A DNA stretch of 64,000 nucleotides from positions 8,189-72,188 of the forward strand of contig NZ_JBASCU010000036.1 of assembly GCF_049651805.1 (NCBI RefSeq), given 5' to 3'. Of this stretch, positions 16,723 through 25,635 are shown in pieces (positions within the stretch are counted from its first letter, which is position 1; each line of letters opens with the position of its first letter). This DNA is from Pseudolysinimonas_A sp049651805 (GTDB lineage Bacteria > Actinomycetota > Actinomycetes > Actinomycetales > Microbacteriaceae). A model generated the notes under the pieces. It was given only the letters and a program-made list of their open reading frames with translations, ran no database searches and was not told the DNA's origin. Made by a program: the position numbers and the translations under genes.

Positions 16723-19464
16723 TCAGCCCAGCCAGCCTTCGGCGAGCATGCGCTCGACGACGCGACGGCCGGCGCCACCGTCGTCGCGCGGGGTGAAGCG
16801 TTCGCGCCAGGCGGCGGCCCGCGCGGCGTGGTCGGGGTTGCCGTCGGCGGCGGCCAGGATCGCGGCGAGCAGCTCCTCGCGCGTCGCCACCACGGGCCCG
16901 GGCGCCTCTGCGAGCAGGTCGAAATAGAAGCCGCGCAGGTCGGCGCTGTAGTGGGCGAGGTCGGGAGTGAAGAAGACGATCGGCCGACCGGTGCCGGCGA
17001 AGTCGAACATCACCGACGAGTAGTCGGTGACCAGCACGTCGGCAACGAGCAGCAGGTCGGCCATATCGGGGTAACTGGTGACGTCGATGAGTCCCGCGCC
17101 TTCGAGGTCGTGCCCGTGGGCGAGGGTGCGAGAGTGGCCCCGCGCCAACACGACATGGCCCGCGTCGAGGTCGCGGGCGAAGGCGGCGAGGTCGACGAAG
17201 TCCACCATCTCGGTGCGGTCGTCGCGCCAGGTGGGGGCGTAGAGCACGACGCGCGCGTCGCTCGGGATGCCGATCGCGGCACGCACCGCCGCGGCCCGTC
17301 CATCGGAGTGCAACACGTCGTTGCGCGGGTAGCCCTCCTGCCAGATCGGGCGGCGCATCGCGTAGGCCGATCGGAAGATCTCGGCCGAGTACGGGTTCTG
17401 CGCGAGCAGGGCATCCCAGCGGTCGCGCTCGCGCAACACCGCGACGCGTGTTCGCAGCCCCCGGCCACCGCGGTCGAGTGCGAGCTTCTTCAGCATCGTG
17501 CCGTGCCAGGTCTGCAGCACCTTCTGATGGCTGCGCCGACGGTAGCGCTTGCGCAGCCAGTCGTTGACGACGAGGGCTCGGGCGGCGGCGCGCACCCGCC
17601 ACCACTCCCGCGAGCCTTCGATGATGCGCACCGCGCCGTCGGGCACGGCGACCGAGCCGTCGACGACGCTCCAGTACCGGCGCACCTCGGGGCGCAGCTC
17701 GGCGAGGGCCCGGTCGATGCCGAGCGGATTGCACGACGCCGACTGGCCGTAGAAGCTCTCGAAGAAGACGGCGTTCTCGGGTTGCGGATGCCAGCCGCGA
17801 TACTCGTGCTCGAGTCGGCGCTGGGCGACCGCGCCGCGTTCGTCGTCGGCGAGCGGGGCGGCGACGTGCACGACGACACCTCCGGCGTGCGTGCCCACGC
17901 TCGCCCGGAAGAGTTCGTGGTCGAGGTCGGCTGACGCGGTGGTGACCGCTCGTGAGGTCCACCCCCGGGGCGTCGCGAGCTGCAGCCGGTACCGGTCCGA
18001 GGGCAGCGCGAGCCCCTCGACGCCCCACCGCGGGCCGAGCAGCTCGAACTCGGCGACGGTGAGTTCGCCGGCAGTGGACAGGATGCCGTCGACCCGTGCC
18101 CGGCGACCTTCGAGTCGCGCGGCCGTCACGTCGCCTGAGATCGTCAACCGCAGCGTCGAACCTTCTGCCGACTCGATCGCGACGATCGGACGCGGCCGCA
18201 CCTCGACGCCGTGAGCCGCAGAGCCCCCGGTGCGCGCGAGGATCTCATCGAGCACCGCGTTCGTCGCGTCTCCCGACACGTCGACGTACTCGTCGCGTAG
18301 CCACGCGCTGTGGCGCACCGCATCCGGGTCGCCGTCGAGCGCCGCGTCGAGAAGCTCGAGCGCGGTGGCCCAGCCGGTCGCGTAGCGTCCGCCGCTGAAC
18401 TCCCGGTACGAGTCGTAGAGCCCGCGACGTTTCGCGTACGGCTCCAGGTCGCCGGCGAGGAACACGATCGGCCGGCCGAGCAGCGCGAAGTCGAACGCGA
18501 TCGACGAGTAGTCGGTGAGCAGCACGTCGATCTCGGGAAGCACGGCGTTCACGTCGCGGGCCCGATCGGAGCCGAGCATCCGCACGCGGGTACTGGTCGC
18601 CGGACCCGACGCGTAGTCGCCCGCACCGAGCGGGTGAGCGCGCACGTAGAGCACGGCATCGCGGCGCTCGAGCCAGGCCACGATGGAGTCCCACTGCTCG
18701 GGTGTCGGAGCGACCGGGTCAGGTGCGCCGTCGCGCCAGGTCGGCGCGTAGAGGATCGAGCGGGCCGAGCCGGCGTCGAGCAGGGCGCCGTCGCGCGGAG
18801 CGGTGAGCGCATCGTCGCGCGGGTCGCCGGTCACGACGATCCGCGCCAGGGGCACGCCGAAGGCGCTCGCGATGCGTGCCGCGACGAGGTCGGAGGCGAC
18901 AGGAAAGAGCCGGATGCCGCGCCCCGCGAACCGGTAGGCGCGCCTCAGAAGCGCGCGCACCAGGCGGTGGTCGGGCAGGAAGGACACGCGGAGGGTCGCG
19001 GGGGAGTCGAGGTGGAGGCGCTTCAAGGGGATGCCGTGCCAGAGCTGCACGACGAAGCCGCCGCGGGTCGCGAAGCGGTTGACATCACCGAAGCCATGCG
19101 TCACGACGATCACCCGAGCGCGCAGGGTGAGCCAGAAGCCCCGCCATCCGGTCTTGCGTTCGGCGTCGAGCCCGAGCCCGCGCGCCTCGGCCAGCTCGGC
19201 ATCCGTCGTCGCGAGCCACACGAGGCGGGTCGCGTCGCCGAGCCTCTCGCGCGCCGCCCGGTAGAGCGGCAGGGCACCCTCGCCGACGCCGATCCCGCAG
19301 CCGAACACCCACAGCCGCGAACTGCGGGGCACGACGAGCGTCGCGAGCGCGCCAAGCGCATACAGCGGCAGTCGCAGCAACTTGAGGGCGTTGCCGGTGC
19401 CGAACGTGAATCTCGCCATGGCGGGAGTGCGGGGGCCCTTCTCGCTGCGCTCGTCACGCGGCAT
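16723..19464 (-). CDS. Double-domain CDP-glycerol glycerophosphotransferase-like polymerase (TagF/TagB family)
   Basis: 913 residues from the ATG at 19464 (19419 is an alternative; neither has a clear ribosome site). Two Glyphos_transf-type domains lie in one chain. The first (about 80-420) has VQLWHGIPLKRL, ILYAPTWRDG, VRAHPLG and DVLLTDYSSIAFDFALLGRPIVF. The second (about 570-905) has LQTWHGTMLKKL, VLYAPTWRDDRTE, LARGHSRT and DVLVTDYSSVMFDFAGTGRPIVF. Each holds the His and DYSS residues of the active site, so both may be active. It would extend a phosphodiester-linked (teichoic-acid-like) wall polymer at the inner face of the membrane. Confidence 0.9.
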   Translation of the reverse strand: MPRDERSEKGPRTPAMARFTFGTGNALKLLRLPLYALGALATLVVPRSSRLWVFGCGIGVGEGALPLYRAARERLGDATRLVWLATTDAELAEARGLGLDAERKTGWRGFWLTLRARVIVVTHGFGDVNRFATRGGFVVQLWHGIPLKRLHLDSPATLRVSFLPDHRLVRALLRRAYRFAGRGIRLFPVASDLVAARIASAFGVPLARIVVTGDPRDDALTAPRDGALLDAGSARSILYAPTWRDGAPDPVAPTPEQWDSIVAWLERRDAVLYVRAHPLGAGDYASGPATSTRVRMLGSDRARDVNAVLPEIDVLLTDYSSIAFDFALLGRPIVFLAGDLEPYAKRRGLYDSYREFSGGRYATGWATALELLDAALDGDPDAVRHSAWLRDEYVDVSGDATNAVLDEILARTGGSAAHGVEVRPRPIVAIESAEGSTLRLTISGDVTAARLEGRRARVDGILSTAGELTVAEFELLGPRWGVEGLALPSDRYRLQLATPRGWTSRAVTTASADLDHELFRASVGTHAGGVVVHVAAPLADDERGAVAQRRLEHEYRGWHPQPENAVFFESFYGQSASCNPLGIDRALAELRPEVRRYWSVVDGSVAVPDGAVRIIEGSREWWRVRAAARALVVNDWLRKRYRRRSHQKVLQTWHGTMLKKLALDRGGRGLRTRVAVLRERDRWDALLAQNPYSAEIFRSAYAMRRPIWQEGYPRNDVLHSDGRAAAVRAAIGIPSDARVVLYAPTWRDDRTEMVDFVDLAAFARDLDAGHVVLARGHSRTLAHGHDLEGAGLIDVTSYPDMADLLLVADVLVTDYSSVMFDFAGTGRPIVFFTPDLAHYSADLRGFYFDLLAEAPGPVVATREELLAAILAAADGNPDHAARAAAWRERFTPRDDGGAGRRVVERMLAEGWLG

Positions 19465-19541
19465 GGTCACGATTCTGTCACGACCGCAACCCCTCGCATC
19501 CGACCTGCCTGCCCTGTTGTGATCGAAAGGTGCAGATTTTC

Positions 19542-20858
19542 GTGACCATGATCCGCCGGCTCGCGCAGGACGCGCGCACGGCGTCACGCGTGCTGCTCAA
19601 CGGGTTTCGCGCCCGTCAGGCTCGCAACGCGGCCGAACGCCTCGCGGCGACGATCCCGCCGCCGCGGCCGGGCAGCATCCGTGTCGGCCTCTACTTCGCC
19701 GACACCCGGGTCAACCTGTACCAGGTGCGGCAGTGGTACGCGTCCCTCGCCGGACTCGCCGAACGGCAGGGGGTTGCGATCATCACCCGCAGCCCGGGGG
19801 CCTACCTCGAGATATCGCGCGAGACGACCATCCCGGTGCTCTACCTGCGCACCATCAGCGAGATCGAGGAGTTCCTGGCCGAACAGGATGTCGCCGTCAT
19901 GCTCTACGTGAATCAGAACGTCAAGAACTTCCAGATGCTCAGGTACGGCCGTGTCCTGCATGTCTTCATCAACCACGGCGAGTCCGACAAGGCCTACATG
20001 ACGTCGAACCAGTTCAAGGCCTACGACTTCGCGTTCGTGGCGGGTCAGGCCGCGCTCGATCGGCTGGGGCGCGAACTGTGGGACTACGACGTCGCCCGGC
20101 GAGCGATTCCGATCGGTCGACCGCAGACCGATCACCTCAGCGCGGCGAACATGCCGATTCCGCGCGACGACCGCACCGTCGTCTTCTACGCGCCGACCTG
20201 GGAGGGTGACCGGCCGACCATGGCCTACGGGTCGCTCGTCAGCCACGGCGTCGACCTCGCCCGTGCGGTGCTCGCATCGCCCGCCCACCGGCTGGTGGTG
20301 CGCCCACACCCGCGCACCGGGGTGAACTCCCCGGAACATCGCGCCGCTCGCGACGAGATCGCCGCGCTGATCGCAAGCGCCAATGCCGCAGACCCGTCGG
20401 CCGGGCATCTGTTCGACGAGGGCGCCGATCTGGGCTGGCAGTTCATCGTCGCCGACGTGCAGATCACCGACATCTCGGCGATGGTCTACGACCGTCTTGC
20501 CACGGGCAGGCCGCTCGTCGTCACGCGCCCGGTCTCCGCGGAGGCCGAGATCGACGAGCGCGGGTACCTGGCGGCCGCGGAGTGGCTGCGAGCCGAGGAC
20601 GCGTCGCGGGTGCTCGAGATCGTGGAGCGCGCGATGCACGACAACGCGTCGCGCGCGACGCTCGCCCACTGGTCACAGCATCACTTCGGTGACACCTCGC
20701 CGGGGGCGTCGACCGCACGATTTCAGGATGCCGTCGACCGATTGCTCGCGCTCTGGGCGGACCGCACGTCCGCCGGTCGGGGGGATGGCCCGCGACTGCA
20801 ACCCGCGTACGCGCCGCTTGAGGATGACGACGACCCCCATGTGCCGCCGCGCGAGTGA
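19542..20858 (+). CDS. CDP-glycerol glycerophosphotransferase family protein, paralogue 1
   Basis: 438 residues. The start is taken as GTG at 19542, about 11 nt after GAAAGG; GTG 19530 and ATG 19548 are alternatives. The chain lacks membrane helices. Motifs of the TagF/TagB fold are FINHGESDK, VVFYAPTWEGDRP, VVRPHPRTG and VADVQITDISAMVYDRLATGRPLVV, an altered version of the DYSS block. The second tandem gene at 20886 is more than half identical by eye over its whole length, so this is a local duplication. It is divergent from the double-domain enzyme. Likely role: transfer in wall-polymer assembly. Confidence 0.86.
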   Translation: MTMIRRLAQDARTASRVLLNGFRARQARNAAERLAATIPPPRPGSIRVGLYFADTRVNLYQVRQWYASLAGLAERQGVAIITRSPGAYLEISRETTIPVLYLRTISEIEEFLAEQDVAVMLYVNQNVKNFQMLRYGRVLHVFINHGESDKAYMTSNQFKAYDFAFVAGQAALDRLGRELWDYDVARRAIPIGRPQTDHLSAANMPIPRDDRTVVFYAPTWEGDRPTMAYGSLVSHGVDLARAVLASPAHRLVVRPHPRTGVNSPEHRAARDEIAALIASANAADPSAGHLFDEGADLGWQFIVADVQITDISAMVYDRLATGRPLVVTRPVSAEAEIDERGYLAAAEWLRAEDASRVLEIVERAMHDNASRATLAHWSQHHFGDTSPGASTARFQDAVDRLLALWADRTSAGRGDGPRLQPAYAPLEDDDDPHVPPRE

Positions 20859-20885
20859 ACCTGCCCGCACTGATTCAATGTCAGG

Positions 20886-22181
20886 GTGAGCCTCCTCAGC
20901 GACTTCAGAGCCGTGCGCCGCGTGATCCGCAATGCGGTGCGGTCGCGGGCGACTCGTTCGGAACTGGCGGCGCGTCACCAAAGCGCTCCGCAACCCGGAA
21001 CCATCCAGATCGCGGTGTACTTCGCCGACACCCGCGTGAACCTCTACCAGATCCGTCAGTGGTACGCGCCGCTCGCCGAACTCGCGAAGCGGCATCCCGT
21101 CGCGATCATCACGCGCAGCCCCGGCGCGACCCTGACCCTGCTCGACGAGTCGCCGGTTCCCGTCGTGTATCGCCGCCGCGTCGTCGACCTCGAACAGTTC
21201 GTGGCGGAGCAAGATCTGCGGCTCGTGCTCTACGTCAACCAGAACCAGAAGAACTTCCAGATGTTCCGGTATGGCCGCATGTGGCACGTCTTCGTCAACC
21301 ACGGCGAGAGCGACAAGATGTACATGACCTCCAACCAGTACAAGGCGTACGACTACGCCCTGGTCGCCGGCCAGGCGGCTCTCGACCGGCTGTCACGCAA
21401 ACTCTGGGCGTTCGACGTCGAGCGTCGCGCCATCCCCATCGGTCGACCGCAAGCCGACCACTTCGGCGGTGAGCTGCGTTACCCCGACGATGACCGCATC
21501 GTGGTGCTGTATGCGCCGACCTGGGAGGGCGACCGGCCGGCGGCTGCCTATGGGTCGATCGCGACTCACGGCCGGGCGCTCACCGCGGCCGTGTTGGCCT
21601 CGCCGAGGCACCGGTTGGTCTACCGGCCGCACCCGCGGAGCGGCGTCATCTCGCGCGAGTACCGCGAGGCGCACCAGGCGATCATCGCGGCGATCGCGGA
21701 TGCGAACCGAGCAGAGCCGAGAGCCCACCACGTCTACGACGACGGCCCCGAACTCGGCTGGCAGCTCGCGGCCGCCGACGTGGCGGTCACCGACATCTCG
21801 GCGATGATCTACGACCGGCTCGCCACCGGAAAGCCGATCCTGGTGACCCGGCCCTCGGCGCCCGACGCCGAGATCGACGAAGACGGCTTCCTCAGCGTCG
21901 CCGACTGGCTCAGCGCCGACGAGGCCGGCGACATCCTGGCCATCGCGGACCGGGCCCTGCTCGACCCGGCCGCGCGGGCCAAGCTCGCAACCTGGTCGAC
22001 GCACTACTTCGGAGACACCACTCCCGGCGTCGCGACGCAGCGCTTCCACGCCGCGATCGACGCCCTCATCGCGGAGTGGGATCGGCACGCCCTCATCCAC
22101 ATCGGCGACCGCCGTTCGTCGGAGTCCGACCCGCTCGATGACGACGAAGACGAGGAAGGGTTGCCGCAGAGCGGCGATTGA
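20886..22181 (+). CDS. CDP-glycerol glycerophosphotransferase family protein, paralogue 2
   Basis: 431 residues, GTG start 27 nt after the first paralogue, so co-transcribed. The same landmarks occur at matching places: YFADTRVNLYQIRQWYAPL, FVNHGESDKMYMTSNQYKAYDYA, VVLYAPTWEGDRP, VYRPHPRSG and DVAVTDISAMIYDRLATGKPILV. The C-terminal tail is highly acidic (DPLDDDEDEEG). The two enzymes may act on different acceptors or at successive steps; nothing in the sequence decides this. A 13-bp hairpin follows. Confidence 0.86.
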   Translation: MSLLSDFRAVRRVIRNAVRSRATRSELAARHQSAPQPGTIQIAVYFADTRVNLYQIRQWYAPLAELAKRHPVAIITRSPGATLTLLDESPVPVVYRRRVVDLEQFVAEQDLRLVLYVNQNQKNFQMFRYGRMWHVFVNHGESDKMYMTSNQYKAYDYALVAGQAALDRLSRKLWAFDVERRAIPIGRPQADHFGGELRYPDDDRIVVLYAPTWEGDRPAAAYGSIATHGRALTAAVLASPRHRLVYRPHPRSGVISREYREAHQAIIAAIADANRAEPRAHHVYDDGPELGWQLAAADVAVTDISAMIYDRLATGKPILVTRPSAPDAEIDEDGFLSVADWLSADEAGDILAIADRALLDPAARAKLATWSTHYFGDTTPGVATQRFHAAIDALIAEWDRHALIHIGDRRSSESDPLDDDEDEEGLPQSGD

Positions 22182-22239
22182 CGAAAGCCCGCGTCGTGCA
22201 CCCGACGTTCCGCCGGCCTGGCGTTACACTGCCGACATC

Positions 22240-22282
22240 CTCGACAGCGCCGATGTGACGCGCTCGTACCGGCGCTGTCGAG
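22240..22282. terminator. 13-bp stem between convergent genes
   Basis: Arms CTCGACAGCGCCG (22240-22252) and CGGCGCTGTCGAG (22270-22282) are perfectly complementary with a 17-nt loop. It lies between the ends of the second TagF-like gene and the EcsC-like gene, so it can end both transcripts. Confidence 0.7.
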
Positions 22283-22292
22283 TGGCGGGCAG

Positions 22293-23123
22293 TCAGCTCG
22301 CGGGCGGCAACATCGGGTAGTTCGCCCGGCCTCGTGGCAGCTTCTGGGGGCGCGGCATCTTCGCCGCCGTGATCGCCTTCGATGCGCGCGGTGGCTTCTG
22401 CGGCTTGATCACCGCATCCAGCGTCGCCGGGAAGATCGCGGGCGCCGGGCCGAACGCGGTGCGCGCCGAGTTCACGACCCGTCGCCCGAGCAGGTGATTG
22501 CCGCCACCGCCGATCGCGGCGCCGATGCCGAACGGGATGGCGCGGCCGATCACCGAGGAACCCTGCGTCGCCGCGAACTTGCGCACGAATGCACGCTGAA
22601 CCCGATCGCCGAGTGGGCCGAATACCGCCGCCGGCAGGCTGCGGGTCACCAGTTCGCCCCAGTAGGCGGTGCGGGTCGGACCGGCACCCGCGGCTTGGGT
22701 GGCGAATTGACGGATGAGCTCTTGCCCGCCGTTGCCGAGGATCATCGCCATCACCAGGGTGCGGGCGCGCTCGCGGTCGAGATCGGCGATGCCGTGCACC
22801 TCGGTCACCGACTGCGCGAACAACGCGCTCGCCTCGAGGAACCCGGCGGTCTCGACGCCGGAGAGCACGACCGACACGCCGACTCCCACCGCGGGGATCG
22901 CCGCCGACGCGCCGACGAGCGCACCCCCGGTCGTGACCGCGGTGAGGTACCGGCGTTCGAGGATCGCAATGACCTGGGCCGGGTTGGCGTCGGGGCGACG
23001 AGATCGGATACTGCGGATGTGCGCGAGCACCACGGGCCGTTGCACCGACAGCAGGGCATCGAGTCCGCGCTCGGCCGCCGAGGGCGACCGGCTGTCGCTG
23101 CGCACTTCGAGCTCGTCAGGCAC
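22293..23123 (-). CDS. EcsC-like protein
   Basis: 276 residues. The middle carries the glycine/alanine-rich hydrophobic stretches of EcsC-like proteins (GALVGASAAIPAVGVGVSVVLSG about residues 70-93, and GRAIPFGIGAAIGGGGNHLLGRRVV about 200-225), which are amphipathic or membrane-associated. The function is not known. Its start overlaps the end of the TagH-like gene by 8 nt, so it is the third gene of a permease-ATPase-EcsC operon and probably helps the exporter. The C-terminal tail is Lys/Arg/Pro-rich. Family assignment is moderate. Confidence 0.7.
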   Translation of the reverse strand: MPDELEVRSDSRSPSAAERGLDALLSVQRPVVLAHIRSIRSRRPDANPAQVIAILERRYLTAVTTGGALVGASAAIPAVGVGVSVVLSGVETAGFLEASALFAQSVTEVHGIADLDRERARTLVMAMILGNGGQELIRQFATQAAGAGPTRTAYWGELVTRSLPAAVFGPLGDRVQRAFVRKFAATQGSSVIGRAIPFGIGAAIGGGGNHLLGRRVVNSARTAFGPAPAIFPATLDAVIKPQKPPRASKAITAAKMPRPQKLPRGRANYPMLPPAS

Positions 23124-23886
23124 CCTTCACACCGTAGTCGGCCTTGTAGCGGTCGACCACGTCGCGAATCGGGGCGTCCAGTACCAGTTCGCCCTGGTCG
23201 AGGTAGAGGCCGCGCGTGCAAAACCGCAACAGATCTTTCTCGTTGTGCGACACGAAGAACAGGGTGCGACCGCCGGCGAGCAGCTCTTCGATGCGGGTGT
23301 AGCACTTGGCCTTGAAGGGGGCGTCTCCGACGGCGAGCACCTCGTCGACGAGGATGATCGGCTCTTCGAGCCGCGAGATGACCGCGAACGCGAGGCGCAC
23401 CCGCATGCCGCTCGACAGATGCTTGTAGGGGGTGTCGACGAATTTCTCGAGTTCGGCGAAGGCGATGATCTCGTCGAACCGTTCGGCGATCTCGCGCGTC
23501 GTCATGCCGTGCAGGCCGGCGGTGAGGTTGACGTTGTCGCGCACCGTGAGGTCGTTGACGAAGCCGCCGGTGATCTCGATGAGCGGCGCCACACCGCCCT
23601 CGACCCGCACCTCGCCCTCGTCAGCCAGCATGACTTGGGCGACCAGCTTGAGCAGCGTCGACTTGCCCTGGCCGTTGCGGCCGACGACACCGATCGCCTC
23701 GCCGGGCTGCACGTCGAATGACACGTTGCGCAGCGGCCAGAACTCGTCGGGGCGGCGTCGCCTGGTGCGCCCGCCGAAGAGGTCCTTGAAGCTGCGGCGC
23801 GCGGCACGGTTGCGGGTGAAGCGGATGCCGAGATCCCGCACGCTGATCGTGCCCTCCGGCGGCTGGTCGTCAGGAGGCGGCGCCAT
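23116..23886 (-). CDS. Wall-polymer ABC exporter ATPase (TagH/Wzt-like)
   Basis: 256 residues. Walker A GVVGRNGQGKSTLLKL, the Q-loop region EITGGFVNDLTVRDN, signature LSSGMRVRLAFAV and Walker B PIILVDEVLAVGD are intact. The E-V-L-A-V-G-D-x-x-F sequence is typical of polysaccharide and teichoic-acid exporters (TagH, Wzt, RfbB). There is no C-terminal substrate-binding extension. The ATG shares a base with the permease stop (TGATG). It energises export of the polymer made by the neighbouring TagF-like enzymes. Confidence 0.95.
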   Translation of the reverse strand: MAPPPDDQPPEGTISVRDLGIRFTRNRAARRSFKDLFGGRTRRRRPDEFWPLRNVSFDVQPGEAIGVVGRNGQGKSTLLKLVAQVMLADEGEVRVEGGVAPLIEITGGFVNDLTVRDNVNLTAGLHGMTTREIAERFDEIIAFAELEKFVDTPYKHLSSGMRVRLAFAVISRLEEPIILVDEVLAVGDAPFKAKCYTRIEELLAGGRTLFFVSHNEKDLLRFCTRGLYLDQGELVLDAPIRDVVDRYKADYGVKGA

Positions 23887-24695
23887 CAGATCTCCTTCAG
23901 CACGCGCCGGATGCTGCCGCGGTACACGAGGAATCCGACGATCAGGAACACGACCGTCATCCCCGCACTGATCGCCACGGCGAACCCGTCGAGTTCCTGC
24001 GGGAAGAACGCGGCCCGGTACAACGAGAAGATGCCGGCGAGCGGATTGAACGCACCCCAGAACTGCAACTCCTTCGGCAGATCGCCGAGGCCGTAGATGA
24101 TCGGTGAGGCGTAGAACAGGAAGCGCAGCACCAGCTTCACCGCCCGCTCGAGGTCGCGAAAGAACACCACGAGCGGTGCGACGAGCAACCCGATACCGAG
24201 GGTGAGCGCCGCCTGCAGCGGGATGGCGAGCAGCCACCAGAGCGCCTCGACGTGCACGATGGCGCCGAACAGCACGACGAACAACACGAGAACGGGGATG
24301 CTCGCGACGAACTCGATGCCCTTGCTGAGCACGAGACGGGCGACCCAGATCGTGCGCGGGATCGTCGTCGACCGGATGAGCTTCGCCTCCTTCGTGAAGG
24401 CGCGGGTGCTGTCGGAGATCGCGCCCGTGAACCACATCCAGGGCAGCAGCCCGGCCAGCAGGAAGACGATGTACGGCTCGTAGCCCACCGGCCGGTCGAA
24501 CACCTGCGTGAAGACGAACCAATAGATCGCCGCCATCACGAGCGGGTCGAGGATCGACCACAGGTAGCCGAGCGCGCTCGTCGAGTAGCGCACCTTCAGG
24601 TCACGCGTCGTGAGAATCCACAGCGACCGTCGGTAACGGGCGGCGGGGGACCATCGCCGACGCACCTCGGGGCGCGCGAAATCGTCGACGGTCAC
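23886..24695 (-). CDS. Wall-polymer ABC exporter permease (TagG/Wzm-like)
   Basis: 269 residues with six hydrophobic segments, ABC-2 type. The N-terminal LWILTTRDLKVRYSTSALGYLWSILDPLVMAAIYWFVF-type region is the family hallmark, and the C-terminal half has FYASPIIYGLGDLPKELQFWGAFNPLAGIFSLYRAAFF. It is the first gene of the exporter operon with the ATPase and the EcsC-like protein. Position next to TagF-like enzymes supports teichoic-acid-like polymer export rather than drug efflux. Confidence 0.94.
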   Translation of the reverse strand: MTVDDFARPEVRRRWSPAARYRRSLWILTTRDLKVRYSTSALGYLWSILDPLVMAAIYWFVFTQVFDRPVGYEPYIVFLLAGLLPWMWFTGAISDSTRAFTKEAKLIRSTTIPRTIWVARLVLSKGIEFVASIPVLVLFVVLFGAIVHVEALWWLLAIPLQAALTLGIGLLVAPLVVFFRDLERAVKLVLRFLFYASPIIYGLGDLPKELQFWGAFNPLAGIFSLYRAAFFPQELDGFAVAISAGMTVVFLIVGFLVYRGSIRRVLKEI

Positions 24696-24742
24696 GCAGC
24701 AACATTAGCCGCGCGGCGTGACCGGATCAGGTCACGGCAAAC

Positions 24743-25435
24743 TCAGACGAAGAGGTTGGCCCGCTCGAGGTCTTCGGCGAAGTCGATCTCGACCGCGTAG
24801 AGGTCGGAGATGTCGACGGGCTCGAAGCGCAGGTCGTCGAGCTCGATCGCGAGCTCGATGCCGCGCTCGAAGTAGTCCTGGTCGCCGACCTGGCTGAGCC
24901 GACGGATCAGCGCCGCCTTGTCGTCGCGGGCGACGAAGTTGATGCCGACGGCTTCGCCGAGGCCGCCTTCGACGGTCTTGGAGAGCTCTTTGATGTGGCC
25001 GTTCGCGTCGGTCGTGTACTTGACCTCTTCGTCGGAGACCTTCGCGGTGTTGACGCTCACGAAGCTGCGATCGCGGGCGACGAGGTCGCCGGCACGTACG
25101 AGCGCCTCGGGATCGAACACGACATCACCGTTCATCCACAGCACGCCGCCGTCTTTCGACGCCTGAAGCGCACGCAAGAGCGACTTGCTGGTGTTGGTCT
25201 GGTCGTAGCGCTCGTTGTACACGTAGTTGTTGTCGGGGAAGGCCTCGACGATGTGCTCGAGCTTGTAACCCACGACTGTCGTGATCGACACGTCGGCGCC
25301 GAAGGCCTGGTGGATGTTGTCGACCTGCTGCTGCATGATGCTGCGGCCGTCGTTGAGCTCGGTGAGCGGCTTCGGAAGGGAGCGACCGAGACGGCTGCCC
25401 ATACCTGCTGCGAGGATCACGATCTGAGTCGTCAT
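24743..25435 (-). CDS. MobA/LicC-like nucleotidyltransferase
   Basis: 230 residues with the GT-A nucleotidyltransferase signature VILAAGMGSRLGRSLPKPLTEL at the very N-terminus, and GGVLWMNGDVVFDP with the metal-binding Asp near residue 100. The closest broad group is phosphocholine or sugar-phosphate cytidylyltransferases. In this cluster it probably makes the CDP-activated precursor or decoration of the wall polymer; the exact substrate is not readable. Start at 25435 is set by AAGGAG 8 nt upstream. It lies 47 nt upstream of the TagG start on the same strand. Confidence 0.88.
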   Translation of the reverse strand: MTTQIVILAAGMGSRLGRSLPKPLTELNDGRSIMQQQVDNIHQAFGADVSITTVVGYKLEHIVEAFPDNNYVYNERYDQTNTSKSLLRALQASKDGGVLWMNGDVVFDPEALVRAGDLVARDRSFVSVNTAKVSDEEVKYTTDANGHIKELSKTVEGGLGEAVGINFVARDDKAALIRRLSQVGDQDYFERGIELAIELDDLRFEPVDISDLYAVEIDFAEDLERANLFV

Positions 25436-25571
25436 GGTCCTGTTCTCCTTGGGTGTGTCGGGGCCGTCGCGATGGGGTGAATTCACCCGCTGTTCACCGC
25501 GCGACCGTTGTGCAAGACACCCCGTTGTGTCCCCGAATTCTATTCGGCGCCATGTGTGAAACCCCAGGTAC

Positions 25572-25603
25572 TTGACACGACCGTTCTCGGATCGTGATGA
25601 AAT
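25572..25603 (+). promoter_or_regulatory. Possible promoter of the ABC transporter pair
   Basis: A perfect -35 hexamer TTGACA (25572-25577) stands 64 nt before the GTG at 25636. About 17-20 nt downstream is TGATGAAAT, a weak -10 candidate. The 200-bp gap between the divergent genes at 25435 and 25636 is less GC-rich than the rest. Confidence 0.4.
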
Positions 25604-25635
25604 CTGTGCAGAACTCGCATTGATACGGTTGACCG

